Source: Cladorhizidae sp. MBARI D1340-BT2 (Eukaryota > Porifera > Demospongiae > Poecilosclerida > Cladorhizidae). Taken from it: a stretch of 64,000 nucleotides of DNA. The notes beneath the pieces are model-generated. The model was not told the origin of the DNA and did no database searches. It saw only the letters and a list, made by a program, of their open reading frames with translations. The stretch is taken from positions 38,879,776-38,943,775 of the forward strand of contig JAQNBH010000002.1 of NCBI GenBank assembly GCA_028752905.1. Reading direction: 5' to 3'. Made by a program: the position numbers and the translations under genes. Of this stretch, positions 1-10,901 are shown one piece after another (positions within the stretch are counted from its first letter, which is position 1; every line of letters starts with the position of its first letter).

Positions 1-193
1 AGTGCTGGCCTGCTGGCTGAGTCTAGACCTGGTCCTGCTAGTGCATGTGAGTGTCTAGTAGTGAGGCTAGCTCAGTGCTGGCCTGCTGGCTGAGTCTAGA
101 CCTGGTCCTGCTAGTGCATGTGAGTGTCTAGTAGTGAGGCTAGCTCAGTGCTGGCCTGCTGGCTGAGTCTAGACCTGGTCCTGCTAGTGCATG
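1..193. repeat. 73-bp tandem repeat, about 2.6 copies
   Basis: The motif agtgctggcctgctggctga begins at 1, 74 and 147, giving a strict 73-bp period. The copies look identical until the third ends near 193. The array starts at the window edge, so it probably extends to the left. No coding potential was recognised. Confidence 0.95.
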
Positions 194-728
194 TGTCAGA
201 GAGAGAGCTGAACATTTTGCTGTGACAGTCATGGAGGTGGGTGTGTTTGATGAACTCTGAATAATCTTCAGCTTGATGTTCACCCAATAAGCAGAGACCT
301 CAAGCCTGCTATTTGTTATTTCCTGTCCTATGGACTATTTCCTATTAAGCACATCAAACAGTATACTCCAGAAAAACAAGTGCATATCCTGCCAGCCAAT
401 AATCATGTTTATGCCATTATTGTAGGCTTGCTGCCCTGTATGACCTCGGCCATGAGTTGGCCTCCACTTTTACCATGAAGACATCCAACCTTCCGCAAGT
501 GTGTGAGGAAATATCAGCTGGCATCAGGTGCACTGTCCATGTGGAGGAGGAGGTAGTATTGGGGAAGGAGGAGGTGTGCTCCCACACTATAGCAAGCATT
601 AGCTAGTGCCTCAGACAAGAGTAGATGTTGACACATGAAAAGTCAATTCTTAATGTTTGAATGTCAACTTTTCATGCACTTGTGCAATTTCTTATCTTAT
701 TTGTGCCCATTAAAAAAAAAAAATTATT
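194..728. other. Unassigned sequence, no recognisable gene
   Basis: There is no domain I recognise here. The plus strand is open from about 404 to 603 (roughly 66 codons, ending in IASIS and a stop). Its composition looks protein-like (for example GHELASTFTMKTS), but it has no good start and could be a stray exon or chance. A short A-run lies near 712-723. Confidence 0.4.
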
Positions 729-943
729 CCTTGTTGTTGCCATAGTAACTTGTTTCACCTTCACTACACAGTCCTTGTTGTTGCCATAGTAACTTGTCTC
801 GTCTTCACCTCTTCGCCACACACTGTCCTTGTTGTCGCCATAGTAACTTGTCTCACCTTCACTACACACTGTCCTTGTTGTTGGCATGGTAACTTGTCTC
901 ATCTTCACTACACACTGTCCTTGTTGTTGGCATGGTAACTTGA
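729..943. repeat. Imperfect 44-54-bp tandem repeat, about 5 copies
   Basis: Copies start with ccttgttgttgccatagtaa or close variants at 729, 773, 827, 873 and 919, so the spacing is 44, 54, 46 and 46 bp. The last two copies share ttggcatggtaac instead of ttgccatagtaac, which suggests they are the most recent pair. Confidence 0.85.
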
Positions 944-1321
944 GAGTGAGTGGAAGAAAAGGAGCAGCAAAGACCTGCAGCCAGTTTCTGCATCCTATTC
1001 TTTACCAGGTCTGCAGTTGATGTAGCTGCAGGAGTAGACAGCCAGGCCATAGTCTTGCTTGCATCTGCCACAACATCCCTCACCATTTAAATCTGTTGTG
1101 GCATGGCACACAGCAGCATTAAACATGGACGCATTTTGCACGGAAACACGGAAACAGAAGTAGCAATGAGGCTAGTGAATAGTAATGCATTTACAATTCC
1201 TGAAAGAGCTTGGAATTTGGAATTATTGTTCAACAAACCTTATCATTTGATTGTTCCATCCTATGAACACATTATATAGAGCATATATAGACCTATATAA
1301 GTATGTAGGTACTATGTATGC

Positions 1322-1352
<31 letters not shown>

Positions 1353-1529
1353 ACTATATAAGTATGTAGGTACTATGTATGCATGTATATATATATAACT
1401 ATATAAGTACATGTATGTAGGTATGTATGTGTGTGTATAGCAGACTAGCTATCACAACAAAACAATCCTCTCCTTTAATACTAGTACATGTACTATGTAT
1501 GACCAAAGTGTCACACATCCATATATGGA
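944..1529. other. Unassigned AT-rich spacer with TA microsatellite
   Basis: A minus-strand open stretch covers the first part (start codon near 1086, entering the repeat at 944) and is not recognised. A (TA)n run lies at about 1325-1353. It sits in a duplicated segment in which aagtatgtaggtactatgta occurs twice, at about 1299 and 1360. No gene is supported. Confidence 0.5.
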
Positions 1530-1915
1530 ACAGCCAGGTACTTTAAATTTCAAGAAGCAGATGACTGGCCTCAATGGAAGAGGTGTTTAGGATAGCTCCA
1601 TGCCTCTGCACAGATGCAGAGCTAAATCAAGTGCACACACTCATGTATTGTCTGGTGAAGAAGCAGAAGCAGTCCTCACCTCAACAAATGCTACCAAAGA
1701 TGAGAGGAAAGAATATTCGCAGGAGATAGGGAAATTTGACTCGCTCTTCAAAGTCCAAACAATGTCATTTATGAGAGAGATCAATTCAATCGCAGAGACC
1801 AACATCAAGGGGAATTGGCAGAGGAATACATCATGGAGCTCTACTGGCTCACAGAGAACTGTGATGAGACTGACTATGGCACATTAACTACAGAGATGAT
1901 AAGAGACCGACTTTT
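1530..1915 (+). pseudogene. Ty3/gypsy Gag fragment (N-terminal part), broken
   Basis: Plus-strand frames carry pieces of a Gag capsid-like protein of the kind found in K02A2.6-type Ty3/gypsy elements. These are a Trp-rich start (FKFQEADDWPQWKR, near 1540-1590) and, after frame changes, AEEYIMELYWLTENC followed by EMIRDRLLVGIGDK at about 1815-1930. The motif of Glu-x-tyrosine, a leucine-rich helix, then IRDR and VGI is a hallmark of this Gag family. Stops and frameshifts show that it is dead. The reading runs directly into the 31-bp array, and the rest of Gag resumes at about 6795. No LTR was found upstream. Confidence 0.8.
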
Positions 1916-4900
1916 AGTCGGTATAGGAGACAAAACACTCTCTTGTAGTGGGTATAGGAGACAAAACACTCTTTTAGTGGGTATAGGAGACAAAACACTC
2001 TCTTGTAGTAGGTATAGGAGACAAAACACTCTCTTGTAGTGGGTATAGGAGACAAAACACTCTCTTGTAGTGGGTATAGTAGACAAAACACTCTCTTGTA
2101 GTGGGTATAGGAGACAAAACACTCTCTTGTAGTGGATATAGGAGACAAAACACTCTCTTGTAGTAGGTATAGGAGACCAAACACTCTCTTGTAGTGGGTA
2201 TAGGAGACAAAACACTCTCTTGTAGTGGGTATAGGAGACAAAACACTCTCTTGTAGTGGGTATAGGAGACAAAACACTCTCTTGTAGCGAGGATAGGAGG
2301 CAAAACACTCTCTTGTAGTGGGTATAGGAGACAAAACACTCTCTTGTAGTGGGTATAGGAGACAAAACACTCTCTTGTAGTGGATATAGGAGACAAAACA
2401 CTCTTGTAGCGAGGATAGGAGGCAAAACACTCTCTTGTAGTGGGTATAGGAGACCAAACACTCTCTTGTAGTGGGTATAGGAGACAAAACACTCTCTTGT
2501 AGTGGGTATAGGAGACAAAACACTCTCTTGTAGTGGGTATAGGAGACAAAACACTCTCTTGTAGTGGGTATAGGAGACAAAACACTCTCTTGTAGTGGGT
2601 ATAGGAGACAAAACACTATCTTGTAGTGGATATAGGAGACAAAACACTCTTGTAGCGAGGATAGGAGGCAAAACACTCTCTTGTAGTAGGTATAGGAGAC
2701 AAAACACTCTCTTGTAGTGGGTATAGGAGACAAAACACTCTCTTGTAGTGGGTATAGGAGACAAAACACTCTCTTGTAGTGGGTATAGGAGACAAAACAC
2801 TCTCTTGTAGCGAGGATAGGAGGCAAAACACTCTCTTGTAGTGGGTATAGGAGACAAAAGACTCTTGTAGTGGGTATAGGAGACAAAACACTCTCTTGTA
2901 GTGGATATAGGAGACAAAACACTCTTGTAGCGAGGATAGGAGGCAAAACACTCTCTTGTAGTAGGTATAGGAGACAAAACACTCTCTTGTAGTGGGTATA
3001 GGAGACAAAACACTCTTGTAGTGGGTATAGGAGACAAAACACTCTTGTAGTGGGTATAGGAGACAAAACACTCTTGTAGTGGATATAGGAGACAAAACAC
3101 TCTCTTGTAGTGGGTATAGTAGACAAAACACTCTCTTGTAGTGGGTATAGGAGACAAAACACTCTCTTGTAGTAGGTATAGGAGACAAAACACTCTCTTG
3201 TAGTGGGTATAGTAGACAAAACACTCTCTTGTAGTGGGTATAGGAGACCAAACACTCTCTTGTAGTGGGTATAGGAGACAAAACACTCTCTTGTAGTGGG
3301 TATAGGAGACAAAACACTCTCTTGTAGTGGGTATAGGAGACAAAACACTCTCTTGTAGTGGGTATAGGAGACAAAACACTCTCTTGTAGTGGATATAGGA
3401 GACAAAACACTCTTGTAGCGAGGATAGGAGACAAAACACTCTCTTGTAGTAGGTATAGGAGACCAAACACTCTCTTGTAGTGGGTATAGGAGACAAAACA
3501 CTCTCTTGTAGTAGGTATAGGAGACCAAACACTCTCTTGTAGTGGGTATAGGAGACAAAACACTCTCTTGTAGTGGGTATAGGAGACAAAACACTCTCTT
3601 GTAGTGGGTATAGGAGACAAAACACTCTTGTAGTGGGTATAGGAGACAAAACACTCTCTTGTAGCGAGGATAGGAGGCAAAACACTCTTGTAGTGGGTAT
3701 AGGAGACAAAACACTCTCTTGTAGTGGGTATAGGAGACAAAAGACTCTCTTGTAGTGGGTATAGGAGACAAAACACTCTCTTGTAGTGGATATAGGAGAC
3801 AAAACACTCTTGTAGCGAGGATAGGAGGCAAAACACTCTCTTGTAGTAGGTATAGGAGACAAAACACTCTTGTAGTGGGTATAGTAGACAAAACACTCTC
3901 TTGTAGTGGGTATAGGAGACAAAACACTCTCTTGTAGTGGGTATAGGAGACAAAACACTCTCTTGTAGTGGGTATAGGAGACAAAACACTCTCTTGTAGT
4001 GGATATAGGAGACAAAACACTCTTGTAGCGAGGATAGGAGACAAAATACTCTCTTGTAGTAGGTATAGGAGACCAAACACTCTCTTGTAGTGGGTATAGG
4101 AGACAAAACACTCTCTTGTAGTGGGTATAGGAGACAAAAGACTCTCTTGTAGTGGGTATAGGAGACAAAACACTCTCTTGTAGCGAGGATAGGAGGCAAA
4201 ACACTCTCTTGTAGTGGGTATAGGAGACAAAAGACTCTCTTGTAGTGGGTATAGGAGACAAAACACTCTCTTGTAGTGGATATAGGAGACAAAACACTCT
4301 TGTAGCGAGGATAGGAGACAAAACACTCTCTTGTAGTAGGTATAGGAGACCAAACACTCTCTTGTAGTGGGTATAGGAGACAAAACACTCTCTTGTAGTG
4401 GGTATAGGAGACAAAACACTCTCTTGTAGCGAGGATAGGAGGCAAAACACTCTCTTGTAGTGGGTATAGGAGACAAAAGACTCTCTTGTAGTGGGTATAG
4501 GAGACAAAACACTCTCTTGTAGTGGATATAGGAGACAAAACACTCTTGTAGCGAGGATAGGAGGCAAAACACTCTCTTGTAGTAGGTATAGGAGACCAAA
4601 CACTCTCTTGTAGTGGGTATAGGAGACAAAACACTCTCTTGTAGTGGGTATAGGAGACAAAACACTCTTGTAGTGGGTATAGGAGACAAAACACTATCTT
4701 GTAGTGGATATAGGAGACAAAACACTCTTGTAGCGAGGATAGGAGGCAAAACACTCTTGTAGTAGGTATAGGAGACAAAACACTCTCTTGTAGTGGGTAT
4801 AGGAGACAAAACACTCTCTTTTAGTGGGTATAGGAGACAAAACACTCTCTTGTAGTGGGTATAGTAGACAAAACACTCTCTTGTAGTGGGTATAGGAGAC

Positions 4901-6812
4901 AAAACACTCTTTTTTAGTGGGTATAGGAGACAAAACACTCTCTTGTAGTGGGTATAGGAGACCAAACACTCTCTTGTAGTGGGTATAGTAGACAAAACAC
5001 TCTCTTGTAGTGGGTATAGGAGACAAAACACTCTCTTGTAGTGGGTATAGGAGACAAAACACTCTCTTGTAGTGGGTATAGGAGACAAAACACTCTCTTG
5101 TAGTGGGTATAAGAGACAAAACACTCTCTTGTAGTGGATATAGGAGACAAAACACTCTTGTAGCGAGGATAGGAGACAAAACACTCTCTTGTAGTAGGTA
5201 TAGGAGACCAAACACTCTCTTGTAGTGGGTATAGGAGACCAAACACTCTCTTGTAGTGGGTATAGGAGACAAAACACTCTCTTGTAGTGGGTATAGGAGA
5301 CAAAACACTCTCTTGTAGTGGGTATAGGAGACAAAACACTCTCTTGTAGCGAGGATAGGAGGCAAAACACTCTCTTGTAGTGGGTATAGGAGACAAAAGA
5401 CTCTCTTGTAGTGGGTATAGGAGACAAAACACTCTCTTGTAGTGGATATAGGAGACAAAACACTCTTGTAGCGAGGATAGGAGGCAAAACACTCTCTTGT
5501 AGTAGGTATAGGAGACAAAACACTCTCTTGTAGTGGGTATAGTAGACAAAACACTCTCTTGTAGTGGGTATAGGAGACAAAACACTCTCTTGTAGTGGGT
5601 ATAGGAGACAAAACACTCTCTTGTAGTGGATATAGGAGACAAAACACTCTTGTAGCGAGGATAGGAGGCAAAACACTCTCTTGTAGTAGGTATAGGAGAC
5701 AAAACACTCTCTTGTAGTGGGTATAGTAGACAAAACACTCTCTTGTAGTGGGTATAGGAGACCAAACACTCTCTTGTAGTGGGTATAGGAGACCAAACAC
5801 TCTCTTGTAGTGGGTATAGGAGACAAAACACTCTCTTGTAGTGGGTATAGGAGACAAAACACTCTCTTGTAGTGGGTATAGGAGACAAAACACTCTCTTG
5901 TAGTGGATATAGGAGACAAAACACTCTTGTAGCGAGGATAGGAGGCAAAACACTCTCTTGTAGTAGGTATAGGAGACAAAACACTCTCTTGTAGTGGGTA
6001 TAGTAGACAAAACACTCTCTTGTAGTGGGTATAGGAGACAAAACACTCTCTTGTAGTGGGTATAGGAGACAAAACACTCTCTTGTAGTGGGTATAGGAGA
6101 CAAAACACTCTCTTGTAGTGGGTATAGGAGACAAAACACTCTCTTGTAGTGGGTATAGGAGACAAAACACTCTCTTGTAGTGGATATAGGAGACAAAACA
6201 CTCTTGTAGCGAGGATAGGAGGCAAAACACTCTCTTGTAGTAGGTATAGGAGACAAAACACTCTCTTGTAGTGGGTATAGTAGACAAAACACTCTCTTGT
6301 AGTGGGTATAGGAGACAAAACACTCTCTTGTAGTGGGTATAGGAGACAAAACACTCTCTTGTAGTGGATATAGGAGACAAAACACTCTTGTAGCGAGGAT
6401 AGGAGGCAAAACACTCTTGTAGTAGGTATAGGAGACAAAACACTCTCTTGTAGTGGATATAGGAGACAAAACACTCTCTTGTAGTGGGTATAGGAGACAA
6501 AAGACTCTTGTAGTGGGTATAGGAGACAAAACACTCTCTTGTAGTGGATATAGGAGACAAAACACTCTTGTAGCGAGGATAGGAGGCAAAACACTCTCTT
6601 GTAGTGGATATAGGAGACAAAACACTCTTGTAGCGAGGATAGGAGACCAAACACTCTCTTGTAGTGGGTATAGGAGACAAAACACTCTCTTGTAGTGGGT
6701 ATAGGAGACAAAACACTCTCTTGTAGTGGGTATAGGAGACAAAACACTCTCTTGTAGCGAGGATAGGAGGCAAAACACTCTCTGGTAGTGGGTATAGGAG
6801 ACAAAAGACTCT
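1916..6812. repeat. 29/31-bp minisatellite inside a dead gag gene, about 160 copies
   Basis: The unit contains gtgggtataggagacaaaac followed by actctcttgta (31 bp), with a 29-bp form lacking one tc. Variants include ggata, cgagg, taggt and agtaga. The order ggata-short, cgagg, taggt recurs many times, so units were amplified in blocks. The first and last units are in the Gag reading frame (VGIGDK then a leucine), and Gag coding sequence flanks the array on both sides. The unit therefore derives from Gag codons. On the minus strand the unit has no stop in any frame, so the very long open frames across it are a by-product. Confidence 0.97.
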
Positions 6813-7310
6813 CCGAACACCTCAACTCAACTCAGAGCTAATGCTGGAATAGACCAAAAATGATCTGACAACAAGAAGTGGTGCACACTCAACAACAACA
6901 ACTAGAAAATGGAGCAGAACTAACCAGCAACCTGATGAGGTGCACAGCAGCCACACTTGACAACAGATGGAAAGGGACGAGGAGAAAGAGCAAAGCTAAC
7001 CTGTGTATTCATGTGGGAAATCCTCCCCCCCCCCGCACCAGGGAAGAAGCAACATGCCACACATACCAGAAGAAGGAGCCATTTCAGTGCCCATTGCTCC
7101 ACAAAAATGGTGAACAATATGTCAGCAGAAAGCTATCTAGACACAGCCTGTCTGGATACTGTGTCAGCCAGCCTGGAGTAGACATGGTTACCATGACTGA
7201 GCTAAGTGGAACCAAGGTTGCATTCAAGCTAGACACTGGAGCAGAGGTGACCATAACCTCATCCCAGACATATCAAGATATAGGCAAACTGAAGCTTAAC
7301 ATCTAACATC
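6790..7310 (+). pseudogene. Ty3/gypsy Gag C-terminus, zinc knuckle and protease fragment
   Basis: After the array, Gag continues in shifted frames (QLNSELMLE then a stop, at about 6815-6850). It goes on to a damaged CCHC zinc-knuckle region at about 7000-7110. The cysteines and the segment ending HFSAHCSTK are split between frames around a run of Cs at 7026-7034. At about 7200-7300 the frame reads ELSGTKVAFKLDTGAEVTIT. LDTGA is the active-site motif of a retropepsin-type aspartic protease. An open frame runs from 6878 to 7306 but joins pieces from different original frames. This is the right half of the gag fragment at 1530-1915. Confidence 0.85.
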
Positions 7311-7342
7311 GCAAGAAAGAACTTACACAAGCCTTCCTGTCA

Positions 7343-7453
7343 TCCCTGGATGTAGCTGGACAGTCCCTGGATCTAGCAGGACAGTCCCTGGATGTAGCAG
7401 GACAGTCCCTGGATATAGCAGGACAGTCTCTGGATATAGCAGGACAGCTCTGG
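7343..7453. repeat. 21-bp tandem repeat, about 5 copies, in protease-RT linker
   Basis: The unit acagtccctggatgtagcag plus one g recurs every 21 bp. Variants are atcta, atgta and atata, and the last copies have tctctgg and gctctgg. The array lies between the protease fragment and the RT N-terminal fragment of the same dead element. The first unit (catccctggatgtagctgga, 7341-7360) may be the original coding copy. Confidence 0.9.
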
Positions 7454-8330
7454 GGCAATCTCACCTACAAAATATAGACAGTCAATTAAACAACTATGTA
7501 GTCTTTGTTGTGGAGGGATTGAAATTAAACTTCCATCAATCAACAACCTCCACCTTGGATGGCAGATGTTGTAGATGTTGTAGATTGTGACAAGTGTGAG
7601 ATAATGGAGAAATTCCCATTTGAAGGTGTAGGTATTCCTGGTCAAAGAGTCAAGCCAAACACAGAGCCTCAAGCATGTTTACAGCCAGACATGTGGCACT
7701 ACCCCTACATGACAGGGTTAAACAGAGCTCCAAGCATGTTCACAGCCAGACATGTGGCACTAACCCCTACATGACAGGGTTAAACAGAGCCCCAAGCATG
7801 TTCACAGCCAGACATGTGGCACTAACCCCTACATGACAGGGTTAAACAGAGCCCCAAGCATGTTCACAGCCAGACATGTGGCACTAACCCCTACATGACA
7901 GGGTTAAACAGAGCCACAAGCATGTTCACAGCCAGACATGTGGCACTATCCCTACATGACAGGGTTAAACAGAACCCCAAGCATGTTCACAGCCAGACAT
8001 GTGGCACTACCGCTACATGACAGGGTTAAACAGGAACTACACAGAATGGAAACACTAGGAGTGATATCCAAAGTGGAGAAACCAACCACTTGCTGTGTGT
8101 GGGATGGTTGCGGTCCCCAAAGAGATCTGGCCAAATTAGAATTTGCGTCGACTTGAAGTCCTGAACACCAGTGTTCTCAGGGAGGTGTGTCCTCTACCCA
8201 AGGTGGAAGAGACATTAATACAATAATCAGGAGCAAAGTTATTTAGCAAACTCGACGCTGACTTGGGATTCTTGCAGATAGCCTTGGCAGAGGAGTGGCA
8301 ACTACTCACAACATTCATAACAGCATTTGG
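7454..8330 (+). pseudogene. Ty3/gypsy reverse transcriptase fragment, fingers and first palm motif
   Basis: Plus-strand frames give, in order: VVFVVEGLKLN (about 7500-7530); a degenerate linker; SMFTARHVALPLHDRVKQ (in the repeat, last copy about 7980-8032); ELHRMETLGVISKVEKPTT (about 8033-8090); PLPKVEETLI (about 8195-8220); and KLDADLGFLQI (about 8248-8280), which contains the first catalytic aspartate region. It ends TTFITAFGG near 8330. This is the standard order of a Ty3/gypsy RT N-terminal half. Frameshifts and stops break it. The next piece of the same RT continues on the opposite strand. Confidence 0.88.
7672..8031. repeat. 61/62-bp tandem repeat, 6 copies, duplicated RT codons
   Basis: The motif agcatgttcacagccagaca (first copy agcatgttt) begins at 7672, 7733, 7795, 7857, 7919 and 7980. 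Copies of 61 or 62 bp differ by one a in actaaccc versus actaccc. Each copy reads SMFTARHVAL, a conserved segment just before the RT fingers, so the array is a tandem amplification of RT coding sequence. The 62-bp length change puts neighbouring copies out of frame. Confidence 0.95.
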
Positions 8331-8407
8331 TGGCTGTCATCTTTGAGGGGTGTGGTTGTATTCCTCGCTGGCAGTGGCTGTCATCTTTGAGGGGTGTGGT
8401 TGTATTC
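8331..8407. repeat. Two 33-bp direct copies spaced 44 bp
   Basis: The motif tggctgtcatctttgagggg and the following tgtggttgtattc occur at 8331 and 8375. On the minus strand each copy reads IQPHPSKMTA, matching the segment after the FLGH motif in the RT thumb. It is a third example of repeated coding sequence from the same dead element. Confidence 0.8.
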
Positions 8408-8690
8408 ATTGTTGACCAATGGGATGTCCAAGGAATGTCATTTTTGGTTGAAGAAATTTGCACTTGTCTTTGTTGGATGTTCCCCCAGCATCTGCTATCC
8501 TTTGGAGTGCTGCTGGCAATCTAGTATCATGTTCTGTTTAGTCTTCCCCAAACACGAGTACACCATCCATAAAGCAGATAACTCCCTCTAGTCCGGACAG
8601 TATTTCACTCACCTGCTTTTGGAAGTACTTGTGTGCACTACATATACCAAAGGGGAGTTTGTTGAAGGCGTCCCTATGTGTGCAGGTGTA
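8331..8690 (-). pseudogene. Ty3/gypsy RT fragment, palm and thumb, inverted
   Basis: Read on the minus strand from 8690 downward: DAFNKLPFGICSAHKYFQKQ, then SGLEGVICFMDGVLVFGED, a stop at 8538, then in shifted frames EHDTRL, a cysteine-containing stretch, FLGHPIG and PHPSKMTA. This is the natural continuation of the plus-strand RT that ends in TTFITAFGG at 8330, so the second half of RT is inverted relative to the first. The usual Y/F-x-D-D active-site box reads FMDG, losing the second aspartate. Together with the stop and frameshifts this means it is inactive. Confidence 0.88.
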
Positions 8691-10143
8691 TTCCCTCCCT
8701 TGCTGAGCATAATGTCTAGTGTTGAGTAGTATGTGTGCAGGTGTATTCCATCCCTTGCTGATCATAATGTCTAGTGTTGAGTAGTATGTGTGCAGGTGTA
8801 TTCCATCCCTTGCTGAGCATAATGTCTAGTGTTGAGTAGTATGTGTGCAGGTGTATTCCATCCCTTGCTGAGCATAATGTCTAGTGTTGAGTAGTATGTG
8901 TGCAGGTGTATTCCCTCCCTTGCTTAGTATAATGTCTAGTGTTGAGTAGTATGTGTGCAGGTGTATTCCCTCCCTTGCTGAGTATAATGTCTCTAGTGTT
9001 GAGTAGTATGTGTGCAGGTGTATTCCATCCCTTGCTGAGCATAATGTCTAGTGTTGAGTAGTATGTGTGCAGGTGTATTCCCTCCCTTGCTTAGTATAAT
9101 GTCTAGTGTTGAGTAGTATGTGTGCAGGTGTATTCCCTTCCTTGCTGAGTATAATGTCTCTAGTGTTGAGTAGTATGTGTGCAGGTGTATTCCATCCCTT
9201 GCTGAGCATAATGTCTAGTGTTGAGTAGTATGTGTGCAGGTGTATTCCATCCCTTGCTGATCATAATGTCTAGTGTTGAGTAGTATGTGTGCAGGTGTAT
9301 TCCCTCCCTTGCTGAGTATAATGTCTCTAGTGTTGAGTAGTATGTGTGCAGGTGTATTCCATCCCTTGCTGAGCATAATGTCTAGTGTTGAGTAGTATGT
9401 GTGCAGGTGTATTCCATCCCTTGCTGAGCATAATGTCTAGTGTTGAGTAGTATGTGTGCAGGTGTATTCCCTCCCTTGCTTAGTATAATGTCTAGTGTTG
9501 AGTAGTATGTGTGCAGGTGTATTCCCTCCCTTGCTGAGTATAATGTCTCTAGTGTTGAGTAGTATGTGTGCAGGTGTATTCCATCCCTTGCTGAGCTTAA
9601 TGTCTAGTGTTGAGTAGTATGTGTGCAGGTGTATTCCATCCCTTGCTGATCATAATGTCTAGTGTTGAGTAGTATGTGTGCAGGTGTATTCCATCCCTTG
9701 CTGAGCATAATGTCTAGTGTTGAGTAGTATGTGTGCAGGTGTATTCCATCCCTTGCTGAGCATAATGTCTAGTGTTGAGTAGTATGTGTGCAGGTGTATT
9801 CCATCCCTTGCTGAGCATAATGTCTAGTGTTGAGTAGTATGTGTGCAGGTGTATTCCCTCCCTTGCTGAGCATAATGTCTCTAGTGTTGAGTAGTATGTG
9901 TGCAGGTGTATTCCCTCCCTTGCTTAGTATAATGTCTAGTGTTGAGTAGTATGTGTGCAGGTGTATTCCCTCCCTTGCTGAGCATAATGTCTCTAGTGTT
10001 GAGTAGTATGTGTGCAGGTGTATTCCCTCCCTTGCTGAGCATAATGTCTCTAGTGTTGAGTAGTATGTGTGCAGGTGTATTCCCTCCCTTGCTGAGCATA
10101 ATGTCTCTAGTGTTGAGTAGTATGTGTGCAGGTGTATTCCCTT
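8676..10143. repeat. 55/57-bp tandem repeat, about 26 copies
   Basis: The unit contains gtgtgcaggtgtattccctc and ends agtgttgagtagtat. The 57-bp form has an extra ct (atgtctctagtg), and other variants are ccatccc/ccctccc and gagcat/gatcat/tagtat. The array abuts the inverted RT fragment. The first unit is read through into RT as GREYTCTH followed by the conserved FNKLPFGI segment, so the array sits at the inversion breakpoint side of the RT. The minus-strand open frames in it are simple-repeat translations. Confidence 0.95.
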
Positions 10144-10245
10144 GCTGAGTGCAAAGCTTTCATCTTTATATACATACAATTAGAATTATATAGGAATTAT
10201 ATAGGTCATAGTTATTTTCATTGTTTCAAAACTTTCCAAAAACTC

Positions 10246-10830
10246 TCATTCGATCTTGGTCAGGACAAATTCCCTCATGGTGATCGTTCTATCTTTATGA
10301 ATGTATAGCATCATTAGACTGTTGAGTCTTTGCTGCTTCATTGTGGAACGTAGATATGTTTTGATGCAACGTAATGATGAAAATGATCTTTCATTGTTAG
10401 CAGAAGTAGCTGGGATTACCAAGAGTAAGTGAAAAAGCTTGCTGACTTGAGGAAAAAGTTTGCTATACTGAGTAAGTTTTTCCCTTTAAAGTACAAACTG
10501 AATAATCTTCTCCTTCCATTATATTTTTGAGCATAGACAATTCAACTTGCAAGTCTTCTTTGATGAGGTCACCTCTAAAATGTTCAATAATATCTGAGAG
10601 TGAGTTAGGAATCGAAGCAGCTATTTTCAAAATTCTAGAATATAAAATAAAAGCAGGGGAGTAAAACCTACGTTCAATTTCACCAATCAATTTGTCCAAA
10701 AATTAGAAGTAAAGCCTACGATACATAAGTTTCCAATATGTCATCATGATGAGTATTGTTGCCATACTCATCTATACGGGCAGGGATTCTCCTTCGACGA
10801 GGTAAAATGGGTTCGTGAACGTCAATTCTG
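10246..10830 (-). pseudogene. hAT-type transposase C-terminal fragment
   Basis: On the minus strand from about 10830: LPRRRRIPARIDEYG, then a stop and frame change, then FLDKLIGEIERRF (about 10690) through an open stretch to 10463. After a further frameshift comes YSKLFPQVSKLFHLLLVIP followed by ATSANNERSFSSLRCIKTYL and RSTMKQQRLNSLMMLYIHKD, ending with TGA at 10246-10248. The NNERSFSSLR...LRSTM...RLN pattern is the hAT dimerisation domain, as in ZMYM-type or 52-kDa-repressor-like hAT relatives. At least one frameshift and one in-frame stop are visible. The N-terminal and catalytic parts are absent, and no terminal inverted repeats were identified. Confidence 0.85.
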
Positions 10831-10901
10831 GTTGAAGCCTTGATTTGGTGTTTGTTGTTATTGTTGTGCATAGCTTCCAACTTTCTTCCAATTGTGGACA
10901 G

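Noticed and set aside
1916..6812. CRISPR-like array
   Set aside because: Repeats are head to tail with no unique spacers, the unit derives from gag, and the context is eukaryotic. The same applies to the 22-, 23-, 39-, 55- and 68-bp arrays.
1888..6825. Minus-strand open frames of up to 1645 codons across the 31-bp array
   Set aside because: The repeat unit has no stop in any minus frame, so long frames are automatic. The low-complexity product matches no family, and the flanks show that the parental sequence is Gag on the plus strand.
8327..8591. Plus-strand frames of 65 codons near the inversion
   Set aside because: They are the reverse strand of the inverted RT fragment and contain the 33-bp duplicate. 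No family match was seen.
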